NCBI GenBank assembly: GCA_903886275.1
Contig: CAISLN010000038.1
Coordinates: 62,001-126,000 of the forward strand
DNA length: 64,000 bases
Source: an uncultured beta proteobacterium
Lineage (GTDB): Bacteria > Pseudomonadota > Gammaproteobacteria > Burkholderiales > Burkholderiaceae_C
Direction: 5' to 3'
Positions 1 to 7,664 of this stretch are shown here, piece by piece. The notes beneath the pieces were generated by a model. The model was not told the origin of the DNA. It saw nothing but the letters and a program-made list of their open reading frames with translations, and did not search any database. Within the stretch, counting starts at the first letter, position 1, and the number at the start of each line of letters is the position of its first letter. The translations under genes were made by a program, and so were the position numbers.

Positions 1-441
1 AAACGGATTGGAGGTGAGCAGCATAAAGAGCAAAAAGCCCACGCTGACCAGGCCCATGACGGCCAGGATGCGGGCCAGCACGTCACGCGGCAGGTGGCGA
101 CTGAACAGTGCGACCGCAACCATCCACACCACCAACATCTGCACCCACAGCAGCAGCGAGCCTTCATGGCCGCCCCAGAAGCCGGCGACCTGGTAGGGCA
201 GCGGCAAATGGCTGTTGGAGTTGGACGCCACATACAGCACCGAAAAGTCGTTGCGCAAAAAGGACGCCACCAGGCAGGCAGAGGCAAAGCTGACCAAGGC
301 GAACAGCGCGTAGCTCAGGGGCCTTGCCAGCACCATGAAGTCGGAGCGGCCGCGCGCGGCACCCCACATGGGAAGAATCCCCAGGGCGAGCGCCACGCCC
401 AGGCCCAACCAAAGCGCAAAGTGACCAAGTTCAGGAATCAT
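1..441 (-). CDS. ccmF: Cytochrome c-type biogenesis protein CcmF, N-terminal part (gene runs off the window)
   Basis: CcmF is the large inner-membrane subunit of the System I haem lyase, which attaches haem to CXXCH apocytochromes in the periplasm. Reading from the ATG at 441, the 147 visible codons start MIPELGHFALWLG. They contain several hydrophobic segments and the family signature WGGHEGSLLLW near residue 90, part of the WWD-type haem-handling region. The rest of the protein (normally about 650 residues) lies beyond base 1. The gene starts 2 bases after the ccmE stop on the same strand and is the last visible gene of a ccmABCDEF operon. Identity is very likely from both motif and context. 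Confidence 0.93.
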   Translation of the reverse strand, partial: MIPELGHFALWLGLGVALALGILPMWGAARGRSDFMVLARPLSYALFALVSFASACLVASFLRNDFSVLYVASNSNSHLPLPYQVAGFWGGHEGSLLLWVQMLVVWMVAVALFSRHLPRDVLARILAVMGLVSVGFLLFMLLTSNPF

Positions 442-443
442 AT

Positions 444-899
444 TTATTTGCTCGTAACGATGGATGCTGCTGTCTTTTCATTGCTCTTGGCCGCGTTCTT
501 CAGCGCTTCTGCGGCTTCGGGCGGCATGTAGTTTTCGTCGTGCTTGGCCAGCACTTCCTTGGCCACAAAGACACCGTTCTCCAGCTTGCCCTGTGCCACC
601 ACGCCCTTGCCCTCCTTGAAGAGGTCGGGAAGGATGCCCTCAAAGTGCACGGGCACGCTCTTGGCGGTGTCGGTCACCCTAAAATCCACCGCCACACCGG
701 TGCGCTTGACGCTGCCCTCCACCACCAGGCCGCCGAGGCGGAAGGTGCGGTTGACCGGCGCCTCTTTGGACTCGATTTGCGTGGGCGAGAAAAAGAACAC
801 CAGGTTGCTCTGGAAGGCGTTGAGGATGAGCGTGGCAGCCGCCGCAATCACCAGCACCACCACGGCCGCAATGGCCAGACGTTTATGACGTGTTTTCAT
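444..899 (-). CDS. ccmE: Periplasmic haem chaperone CcmE
   Basis: CcmE takes haem from the CcmABCD exporter, holds it covalently, and passes it to the CcmF lyase. The 151-residue protein has one N-terminal membrane anchor (about residues 8-28), a small OB-fold periplasmic domain, and the haem-binding motif HDENY with His120 and Tyr124. The C-terminal tail is flexible and rich in Ala and Lys. Length is typical of the family. Its ATG overlaps the ccmD stop in an ATGA arrangement, so the two are probably translationally coupled. There is little doubt about identity. Confidence 0.97.
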   Translation of the reverse strand: MKTRHKRLAIAAVVVLVIAAAATLILNAFQSNLVFFFSPTQIESKEAPVNRTFRLGGLVVEGSVKRTGVAVDFRVTDTAKSVPVHFEGILPDLFKEGKGVVAQGKLENGVFVAKEVLAKHDENYMPPEAAEALKNAAKSNEKTAASIVTSK

Positions 900-1075
900 A
901 GAGATTCTCCGTTTTCTTCCAAATCGGCCACCGCCAGCAGGGCGGCGCGGTGGCGGTGCGCTGCCAGCAGCGGCTCCAGCAACATCCAGGCTGCCGTGAC
1001 GCCGTAAGAGCCCCAGACATACAGGCCATAGCCGCCCATGGCAAAAAATTCGCTTGCGCTGTTCCAGACCATCAT
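896..1075 (-). CDS. ccmD: Haem exporter protein CcmD (small membrane protein)
   Basis: This is a 59-residue gene between ccmC and ccmE. The translation starts [17 protein letters not shown] and continues into one membrane helix (about residues 15-38), followed by a charged, Arg/His-rich tail ending in GESL. The aromatic and Gly-rich start followed by a helix is typical of CcmD, which is needed to release holo-CcmE from CcmABC. The start overlaps the ccmC stop (ATGA) and its stop overlaps the ccmE start. A second ATG lies one codon downstream. Position, size and pattern all support the call. Confidence 0.9.
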   Translation of the reverse strand: MMVWNSASEFFAMGGYGLYVWGSYGVTAAWMLLEPLLAAHRHRAALLAVADLEENGESL

Positions 1076-1827
1076 TTCACCTTTAACGCTTGTGTCGCCA
1101 AGACCCGCACCCAGTCGGCGCCGCTTTCACGCTCCAGCACGATGGCACGGGCGCGCATAAACACCACGGCAAAGGCATAGGCCCAAAAGGCCAGGGTCAT
1201 CAGCAGCATGGAGGTCAACATGGTGTGGGCCATCTTGGGCGCCGCCGTCATGCTGATGGTTGAGCCCTGGTGCAGGGTGTTCCACCAGCGCACCGAGAAG
1301 TAAATGATGGGCACATTGACCGCCCCCACGATGGCCAGCAGGGCACCGGCATGGTCGGCCCGGCGCACATCGTCAATGGCTTCTACCAAGGCCATAAAGC
1401 CAAGGTACAAAAACAGCAGGATCAGCTCGGAGGTCAGGCGCGCATCCCAGACCCACCAGGCGCCCCAGGTCGGCTTGCCCCAGAAGGCGCCGGTCCACAG
1501 GGCCAAGAAGGTGAAGGCCGCGCCGGTGGGGGCAATGGCGCGCGCCATCATCGAGGCCAGTCGGGCATTGGCCGCCCAGCCAAAGGCGGCCCAAGCAGCC
1601 ATGGCCAGGTACAGCACCATGGACATCCAGGCCGCCGGCACATGGATAAAGATGATGCGGTAAGAGTCGCCCTGTGTGGCATCGGTGGGCGCCACGAAGA
1701 AGCCCACATACAGGCCCCAGACGGCCAACAGCGCGGCCGCCGCGTAGAGCCAGGGCACGCTCACCGTGGCCAGGCGGTAAAAACTTTTGGGCGCAGCAAA
1801 GGTAAAGAGTCTTGGCAGTTTTTTCAT
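1072..1827 (-). CDS. ccmC: Haem exporter permease-like protein CcmC
   Basis: CcmC presents haem to CcmE in the inner membrane. From the ATG at 1827 the product is 251 residues, the normal family length. It has six hydrophobic segments and the tryptophan-rich WWD motif ([12 protein letters not shown]) that contacts haem on the periplasmic face. An upstream extension to 1980 is open but would lie inside ccmB and adds non-conserved sequence, so it is rejected. The start overlaps the ccmB stop by 4 bases and the stop overlaps the ccmD start. Confidence 0.96.
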   Translation of the reverse strand: MKKLPRLFTFAAPKSFYRLATVSVPWLYAAAALLAVWGLYVGFFVAPTDATQGDSYRIIFIHVPAAWMSMVLYLAMAAWAAFGWAANARLASMMARAIAPTGAAFTFLALWTGAFWGKPTWGAWWVWDARLTSELILLFLYLGFMALVEAIDDVRRADHAGALLAIVGAVNVPIIYFSVRWWNTLHQGSTISMTAAPKMAHTMLTSMLLMTLAFWAYAFAVVFMRARAIVLERESGADWVRVLATQALKVK

Positions 1828-2492
1828 ACAGATATTCGCAAGGCTGCTGAAGTGGCCAAGGGGGCTCCCAGGGCGGTCAGCAACAAGATGGCACCCAACA
1901 GATAAAAATGGCCGGCAGGAGACAAACCGGATTCGGCAGCGGAGACCGCGCCGGCACCAAAAATCAGCACCGGAATGCACAGCGGCAGCACGATCAAGAG
2001 AATCAGCACGGCGGAATTGCGCAGGCCCAGCGTCAGTGCCGCACCCATGCCACCCATCAGGCTGAGCGTAGGCGTTCCCAACAGCAGGCCCAGCGCCATC
2101 AGACCGATCGAGTCCCAGGGCAAACCGAACAGCAAACCCAAAAGGGGCGACACTAACAGAAGCGGAACACCCGTCAAAAGCCAGTGGGCAATGCCCTTGG
2201 CGGCGGCGAGTTCGACGCCGGAGAGCTGCGAGATCAGCATTTGTTCCAGCGAACCGTCGGCATAGTCGCTGGCATACATGGAGTTCAGCGAGAGCATGCT
2301 GGACAGCAGCGCGCAGACCCAGACTATGCCGGGTGCAATCTGGCGCAGCGTGGCCGTCTCGGGCCCTACGCCCAAGGGGAACAGGCTGGCCGCCACGACA
2401 AAGAAAACCACCGGCAGCAACGCCTCGGCCGGACGCCTGCTGGCCAGGCGCAGGTCGCGCGACAGGATGGCCATCATTGGGCTCATGCGCAA
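1824..2492 (-). CDS. ccmB: Haem exporter permease CcmB
   Basis: CcmB is the six-helix membrane subunit that works with the ATPase CcmA to release holo-CcmE. The 222-residue product is almost wholly hydrophobic. It carries a conserved segment between helices 2 and 3 (DYADGSLEQMLISQ) that is characteristic of the family. Starts at Met1, Met3 or Met6 are all possible; Met1 gives the usual length. The gene lies 13 bases after ccmA and overlaps ccmC by 4 bases. Confidence 0.95.
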   Translation of the reverse strand: MRMSPMMAILSRDLRLASRRPAEALLPVVFFVVAASLFPLGVGPETATLRQIAPGIVWVCALLSSMLSLNSMYASDYADGSLEQMLISQLSGVELAAAKGIAHWLLTGVPLLLVSPLLGLLFGLPWDSIGLMALGLLLGTPTLSLMGGMGAALTLGLRNSAVLILLIVLPLCIPVLIFGAGAVSAAESGLSPAGHFYLLGAILLLTALGAPLATSAALRISV

Positions 2493-2505
2493 CCCTTTGC
2501 CGCGC

Positions 2506-3195
2506 TCATTTACGGGTCCCTTGCAGGGTCAGTTCCAGCAGCGGCAGACCTTCGGGGCGCACCGGGATGTGGCTGGTAAACAGCACGGTGCCACCGCGCT
2601 GCACGTTCTCGCGAAACAGCTCTTGCACCACGCCCATGCCGGCATCGTCCAGGGCATCAAAGGGCTCGTCGAGCACCCAAAAACCCGCTTGCTCTTCGAG
2701 CGCCAGGCGTGCAAGAGCGACCCGGCGGCGCTGGCCTTGGGACAGCATACGCACCGGCAACTTGCGGCGGTGGAACACGCCCATGCGGCGCAATGCCGCC
2801 TCCAGCCGGTCCTGCGCGCAAGCACGGCCATGGACGGTGGTGAGAAAGCGCAGCGCCTCCAGTGCGGTCAGGTCGTCCTTGAGTGCGTTGGCGTGGCCCA
2901 TGTAGACCAATTGGGAGCGGTAGGCTTCGGACTGCGCCAGGGTCTGCGCGTTCCAGCTGAGCGCTCCACCGTCCGGGCGCGACAGCCCTGCAATCACACG
3001 CAGCAGGCTGGTCTTGCCGCTGCCATTGGAGCCGCGCAGCCACACCAACTGACCGGCGCGCAATTCAAAACTCAGGGCCTTGAAAAGCACTTCGGTGCCG
3101 CGGCGGACCGTGAGGTCCTGGGCCCGAATGCCCGTGCCCTGCTCGTTAGGAAAAGTCAAATCTTCAGCCAAGGTAGTAAATGAACCACGCCTCAA
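2506..3195 (-). CDS. ccmA: Cytochrome c biogenesis ABC transporter ATPase CcmA
   Basis: CcmA is the cytoplasmic ATPase of the CcmAB complex. The 229-residue product has a Walker A motif GSNGSGKTS (residues 55-63), the signature LSQGQRRR, a Walker B stretch WVLDEPFDALD and a downstream switch His in FTSHIP. It is about 20 residues longer at the N-terminus than usual. The first 20 residues look non-conserved, so translation may begin a little downstream at a non-ATG codon. It is the first gene of the ccm operon, 146 bases after the DUF3443 gene on the same strand. Confidence 0.94.
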   Translation of the reverse strand: MRRGSFTTLAEDLTFPNEQGTGIRAQDLTVRRGTEVLFKALSFELRAGQLVWLRGSNGSGKTSLLRVIAGLSRPDGGALSWNAQTLAQSEAYRSQLVYMGHANALKDDLTALEALRFLTTVHGRACAQDRLEAALRRMGVFHRRKLPVRMLSQGQRRRVALARLALEEQAGFWVLDEPFDALDDAGMGVVQELFRENVQRGGTVLFTSHIPVRPEGLPLLELTLQGTRK

Positions 3196-3341
3196 GGCGG
3201 GCAGATGATGGTGCGGCTTGCCACCGCGGGCTTGTGGCCATTATCGCCCACCGGTCCCCTGTGGCCGGACCGCAGAGCGCCGGCTTCATTTGATGCGAAT
3301 CAAGTAAAAGGCGATCATGGCAAGGCCGGGTTACGGTTTTC

Positions 3342-4784
3342 TTAAAGCCCGCTCCAGGCCACCCAGGGCCCATTGAGGGAGCCCGGCTGTTGCCAGATCG
3401 ACAGATAAACCTGCTTGCCATAGAAAAACGGCATGCCCCAGGCAAAGGTCTTGGTGTCGGCCACATAGGTGTTCGATGGACCGCTGCCGTTCACCGCACC
3501 GCCCAGGTCGCTAAAGGCCGTGTTGTTGGTCAAGGACAGTCGCGCGTAACTCGCAATCTGGAAGGCCACGCTGACCGCTGGGCGGCCAGTGGTGTCCCCG
3601 TCCGACAGCAGGGCCGTCAAGCCCGCCAGCGTATGGGCCGGGCAGTACCAGTAGGACTGCACCTTCAGGGCCGCTGCCTGGGTCAGGTTGTCGCAAGGGG
3701 TGATGGACGCGTCATGAAAGAACATCCCGTTGGTGCCGGTGTCCAGATAGCTGTTGGCAAAAGTGTGGCCATTGAATTGGGTATTGATGCTGAGGTAGGA
3801 GTCGCTGGCCGGATCGAGCACCCCCAGAAAAACCTGCTGTGCGGCAGGCGGCAAATTGGCCGCGTCTATGCCCAGTACCAGCTCCCCCTTGGCGGTTTGG
3901 GCGCCGGGGTTGCCCAAGGCAATGGCCGGCATCTTTAGCAGCACGCCGTTGTTATAGGGCGCAGCCAATGCCGCCACCGGATTAAAGACCTGCAGCGCAA
4001 TCGCCAACGGGGTGAGGATGCAACTCTGTGGATCGGTCGCGCCCACCGGGCAGCCGTAGTACAGCACCGAGGAACCCCTGGGGTCGGAAGCCTTTGCGTG
4101 GTAGATACCCTGCTCGCAATCGATGCCGCAATCCATGGTGGTGCTACCTATGCCCAGGACGCCGTTGGCGCCCAGCTGCCCGGCCGAGGACAGGATGTTG
4201 GATTGTTGGGCGGTGGAGTCGGTGACGGTGTTGCAATCCGCGCTAGCAGCGAGCACCGACTGGTCGTCAATCAGCTGCACCGCCAGCGCACGCTCGGTCT
4301 TTTGTGAGCCTAGCCAGACATCGGCCCCCACCGTTGGCCCCCATAGCCCACCTATGACAAAGGGGAAGCACTCCCAGGCATTTTGGGTGGCCGAAACAGC
4401 AATGGGTGGCAGCTTCAATTTGGCGACCTTGCTGGAGAGCACCCGCAAGCCCACCGAGCCGGTGTCCACCAGCACATGGTCAATCGTCACGCATTGGGTG
4501 GGGTCCGTGGGCACACCACCCGGGACGCACACCGTCACATCGGCGAACAGCATATTGGTGCTGACACCCAGGTTGCCAAACCCGTGGGGGCCCAGGTCAT
4601 CCACGCTGACGCGCAAATTGTTGCCGCTCTGCACAAAGCTGGTGGCCACAGGCGGGTTGAGCAGCTGGCAGTCTGCAGTGCCGCATTTGAGCGTGGTGGT
4701 GCTGGAGTCGCCACCATCGCCCCCACCACAGGAGGCCAACAGCAGGGCAAGTAGAAACGCCGCGAAATAGGAATATGTGCGCAT
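3342..4784 (-). CDS. DUF3443-type lipoprotein with two DTG motifs, possible pepsin-like aspartic peptidase
   Basis: The 480-residue product starts MRTYSYFAAF and has a lipoprotein signal with lipobox LLASC (Cys19), then a Gly/Asp/Ser-rich linker. The body matches my recollection of DUF3443 proteins. Two DTG motifs are visible, DTGS at 107-110 and DTGT at 348-351. Between them lie GANGVLGIG (206-214) and GELVLGI (300-306). That order of elements resembles the two lobes of pepsin-like aspartic peptidases. Peptidase activity is an inference. There are about ten Cys residues, which suggests disulphides in the periplasm. The upstream neighbour is DUF2844, a common DUF3443 partner. It closes the cytochrome gene block. 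The chosen ATG is 81 bases inside the longest open frame and gives a clean signal. Confidence 0.75.
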   Translation of the reverse strand: MRTYSYFAAFLLALLLASCGGGDGGDSSTTTLKCGTADCQLLNPPVATSFVQSGNNLRVSVDDLGPHGFGNLGVSTNMLFADVTVCVPGGVPTDPTQCVTIDHVLVDTGSVGLRVLSSKVAKLKLPPIAVSATQNAWECFPFVIGGLWGPTVGADVWLGSQKTERALAVQLIDDQSVLAASADCNTVTDSTAQQSNILSSAGQLGANGVLGIGSTTMDCGIDCEQGIYHAKASDPRGSSVLYYGCPVGATDPQSCILTPLAIALQVFNPVAALAAPYNNGVLLKMPAIALGNPGAQTAKGELVLGIDAANLPPAAQQVFLGVLDPASDSYLSINTQFNGHTFANSYLDTGTNGMFFHDASITPCDNLTQAAALKVQSYWYCPAHTLAGLTALLSDGDTTGRPAVSVAFQIASYARLSLTNNTAFSDLGGAVNGSGPSNTYVADTKTFAWGMPFFYGKQVYLSIWQQPGSLNGPWVAWSGL

Positions 4785-4794
4785 CGCGAAGCCC

Positions 4795-5259
4795 CTAGCC
4801 CAAACCAAGGGTTTGGGGATTGAGCCCTGGCGGCAGCAGGGAGGGGCGATAGGCAAAACCTGCATACACGTTCATATGCCCTGAAGATTGCATGACCAGG
4901 TCGCTGCCCTGGTGGAGGAACTGGCGCTGTATGCCGCCGCGCTGGGCTGCACCCTGTGCGGCCTTGGAATAAGTGGGAAATGCGCTGCCCAGCAGGCTGG
5001 CCAGGTCGGGCTTGTACAGGGTGTGCCAGCGGATGGCAAAGATCTGCCCATTGCCCGCCACATACTGCGTCACGCGCGAACCGTCAGCACCCTTGAGTTC
5101 ATGCAGGGTGTAAGCCGTGGCGCGGGACACCGAGTGGAAGGCGCGCATGCGCATGCGCTCGCCGGTGATGGAGCCCTCGTTATCACCCAGGCCGGCCCAG
5201 GCCAGCGGGGCGCTCAAAAAAACCAATGCCAGCAGACCGTTGCGGCTACTGGAAGTCAT
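4795..5259 (-). CDS. DUF2844 domain secreted protein
   Basis: The 154-residue product starts MTSSSRNGLLALVFLSAP and has a Sec signal peptide cut near PLAWA-GLGDNE. The mature part has the pattern YTLHELKGADGSRVTQYVAGNGQIFAIRW-like, seen in DUF2844 proteins, which usually sit beside DUF3443 as here. No catalytic residues are recognised. The start lies 14 bases inside the 3' end of the beta-barrel gene and the stop is 10 bases before the DUF3443 start, so the three are probably co-transcribed. Function is unknown; a role in export, folding or processing of surface proteins is only a guess from context. Confidence 0.75.
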   Translation of the reverse strand: MTSSSRNGLLALVFLSAPLAWAGLGDNEGSITGERMRMRAFHSVSRATAYTLHELKGADGSRVTQYVAGNGQIFAIRWHTLYKPDLASLLGSAFPTYSKAAQGAAQRGGIQRQFLHQGSDLVMQSSGHMNVYAGFAYRPSLLPPGLNPQTLGLG

Positions 5260-7663
5260 AGCGGTAACCCAGGTAAAAGAAGTAGGACTCGCTGGTCTCA
5301 TGGTTCGTAGCTCCATCGGTTTTCGAAGTTTCATAAATCGTCTCGGCCATCAGGTTGGCGCGGTCTGAGAGTTTGTAGGACAGGCGCAGGCCCGGCGAGA
5401 TGCGGCTGATCTTGGTCTGCGTATTGTCGGTCTGGGTGTAGTAGCGAATGGAGGGCTCTAGGCTGAACTTGTTGCCCATGAAACCGGTCAGGTTGTTGTA
5501 GGCCAGTTGCGTGCCGCTCATGGTGTCGCTGCTGATGAAGCTCAGGTTAAAGCCGTTGATGTCCCGGCTGGAATACAGGTTGGAGCCCGTCAACTGGAAC
5601 GAAAGGTTGTACTGCGCACCGGTGGCGGGCTGGGCCTGGAAGTTGCCCACCGCCGGCAGGGCGCCCACCTCGCTGTAGCGCATGTCCATGGAGCCCTGCC
5701 ATTTGCTGGACAGTGCGCGCGACAGACTGACCATGGTCTGGCGGGCCTGCGCGGCCGTGGCCAATGCATAACCCTGCACGGTGGCCAGGCTATTGGTTTG
5801 CAGCAGTGTTTGGAGCGAGGTGCCGGGCTGGCTGATCAGGGCATCGCTGAGCTGCAGCGAGGGTGCCTTGCGGTCATCGAGCAGCAGGGTGACGGTGGTG
5901 TCATAAGGGCCCTGGAAGGAGCCCTGCAGGGTGAGCGCATTGATCTCGTTGAAGTTGAGGTCGTAGTCGATCTGGGTGTACATGGAGAGCGATTTGCCAA
6001 AGTAGCGCACTTCGGCGCCCACGGCGCGCCGGTCGGAAATGCCCTCGGTGGTCTGCTCCACCAGCGACAGGTTGCCGCCCCAATGCTCGAACAGGTTGTC
6101 GGCTTCCAGCATGACGCCGGCCATGGCCTGCTGCGGCGCATTGACCAGGGTGTTAGCGGGCACACCCAGCATGGCATCGACCTTGTATTTTTCACCAAAG
6201 GGCATGGCCATGGATACGCCATCGAACAGGCCAAACAGCGAGCCCCCAATGGCCGACTGACGACCGACGCGAAAGTCCATGCGGCTCTTGGTATCGCGGT
6301 AGTCCACATAGGCCGCGCTGATCAGGCCCTGGGTGGCTGAGGTCTGCGCGCTGGCAGTGGCCAGGTTGTCGGAATGCGAGCCGCGCATCACCAGCTTGAC
6401 GATGGAGTCCTCGCTCTCGTAGCGTCCGGTGGCATCCCAGCTCGAGACCAGCACCGATTGGTTGGTGCGGGTCAATGTGTTCTGGTCTATGCCGGTGGCG
6501 ATATTGACCAGCGAGTCGGTCTTGGTCTGGCCGCCGTAATAGTATTGCGACACGCTGCCAGTGGCGCTCAGGCGCTTCTTGTCTGGCTTGAGACCGGTAC
6601 CGTCGGCCTGTGCCACTGCGACACCCAGGGCGGCCAGTCTTTGCGCCACGCGCTGTGCGGCCTCACCCTGCGGGTAGAGCTTTTGGTAGAGCTGGTATTC
6701 GGAGCGCGCCTTGGCAGGCTGCTTGAGTGCCTCCCAGGCCATGCCAATCAGCTCCTGCGCCGCTGGCGTGGAGGGGTTGGGTGGCAGCATCAGGGCCTGG
6801 TTGCAGGCATCCACCGCCTCCTGGTAACGCGCCTCTTTGAAAGCCGCCTGCGCCTTGGCCAACAGCGCAGCGCCCTGCCCGTCCGCATCTGCCACATTCA
6901 CCTCCACCTGCGGGCTTGGTGCGGCGGGCGCAGCGGCCTGCGCATCCGCACGTTCCAGGGTCACCACGCTGGCGTTGGGAAAGCTGGCCAGCGCACGCTG
7001 GCGCACGGTCTGCGCGTCCTGCTCGGTTTTGAAATAACCCAGCAACAGGTCCACGCTGGCGACACCGCCGCGCAGCGTGTTCTGGGTATAGACCTCGTAG
7101 CTCTGGAACACCGCGGGAAGACGCGGCACAGGCGTTGTCTGGCTCGCAGGCGTCGATTGCAGCAACACCACGTAATGCCTGTCCTGTGGCAATTCGGCCG
7201 GCGCAGGTAGTTCATTGGAGGGCAGGGGAGCGCCTGCGCCAGGCTGGGTGAAGACCAGATCAATGGCTTGTGCGCCAGGACCCTGGCGCACCTGCAGCAG
7301 CATTTTTTCGCTCAGGCGCAGGGTCAGCAGCTTGGTTTGCGCCTTGGGCACAGGGCTGTAGCTCAGGTCGATGCGGGGGCGCAGGGTATCGGCGCCCAGG
7401 CGCTTGCCCTCCTCAAGGGTCTGGCCCAGCACCGCCTCATCGGCCGATACGATCTGAAAGCCGATCTGCGCCAGATCGGTCACGGTTGCCGCAGCGGGCG
7501 CCTGGCGCAAGAAACGCACATTGGCCGCAAAGGTAATGCGCGCCACCATGGCGCCCGAGCCCTCCACCCACTCCAGGCTCTCTATGCTTTGCGCGGCAGC
7601 GGCTTGCGCCAGCAGCGCCAACGCAGCAATCGCCATCCACACCCTACTTTTATAAGTTTTCAC
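5246..7663 (-). CDS. TPR-containing outer-membrane beta-barrel protein, probable porin of the cytochrome conduit
   Basis: The 805-residue product starts at a GTG only 1 base after the stop of the giant cytochrome gene, so translation is probably coupled. Visible in order are a signal peptide (1-25), an N-terminal beta-rich domain (about 26-140), a SPOR-like segment (about 162-237), a TPR region (about 265-345), and then about 440 residues of alternating amphipathic strands with paired aromatic residues, ending in YRYDFQ. The last part reads as a large beta-barrel. Outer-membrane porins that enclose multihaem cytochromes (MtrB, PioB and the porins of PCC3-type clusters) are barrels of this size, and the gene sits between two multihaem cytochromes and accessory genes. 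Conduit function is inferred from context. The periplasmic TPR part could dock the 24-haem protein. Confidence 0.72.
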   Translation of the reverse strand: MKTYKSRVWMAIAALALLAQAAAAQSIESLEWVEGSGAMVARITFAANVRFLRQAPAAATVTDLAQIGFQIVSADEAVLGQTLEEGKRLGADTLRPRIDLSYSPVPKAQTKLLTLRLSEKMLLQVRQGPGAQAIDLVFTQPGAGAPLPSNELPAPAELPQDRHYVVLLQSTPASQTTPVPRLPAVFQSYEVYTQNTLRGGVASVDLLLGYFKTEQDAQTVRQRALASFPNASVVTLERADAQAAAPAAPSPQVEVNVADADGQGAALLAKAQAAFKEARYQEAVDACNQALMLPPNPSTPAAQELIGMAWEALKQPAKARSEYQLYQKLYPQGEAAQRVAQRLAALGVAVAQADGTGLKPDKKRLSATGSVSQYYYGGQTKTDSLVNIATGIDQNTLTRTNQSVLVSSWDATGRYESEDSIVKLVMRGSHSDNLATASAQTSATQGLISAAYVDYRDTKSRMDFRVGRQSAIGGSLFGLFDGVSMAMPFGEKYKVDAMLGVPANTLVNAPQQAMAGVMLEADNLFEHWGGNLSLVEQTTEGISDRRAVGAEVRYFGKSLSMYTQIDYDLNFNEINALTLQGSFQGPYDTTVTLLLDDRKAPSLQLSDALISQPGTSLQTLLQTNSLATVQGYALATAAQARQTMVSLSRALSSKWQGSMDMRYSEVGALPAVGNFQAQPATGAQYNLSFQLTGSNLYSSRDINGFNLSFISSDTMSGTQLAYNNLTGFMGNKFSLEPSIRYYTQTDNTQTKISRISPGLRLSYKLSDRANLMAETIYETSKTDGATNHETSESYFFYLGYRYDFQ

Positions 7664-7664
7664 T

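Noticed and set aside
1828-1980. N-terminal extension of ccmC to 1980
   Set aside because: It lies inside ccmB, adds non-conserved basic sequence, and the ATG at 1827 gives the family length with an ATGA overlap.
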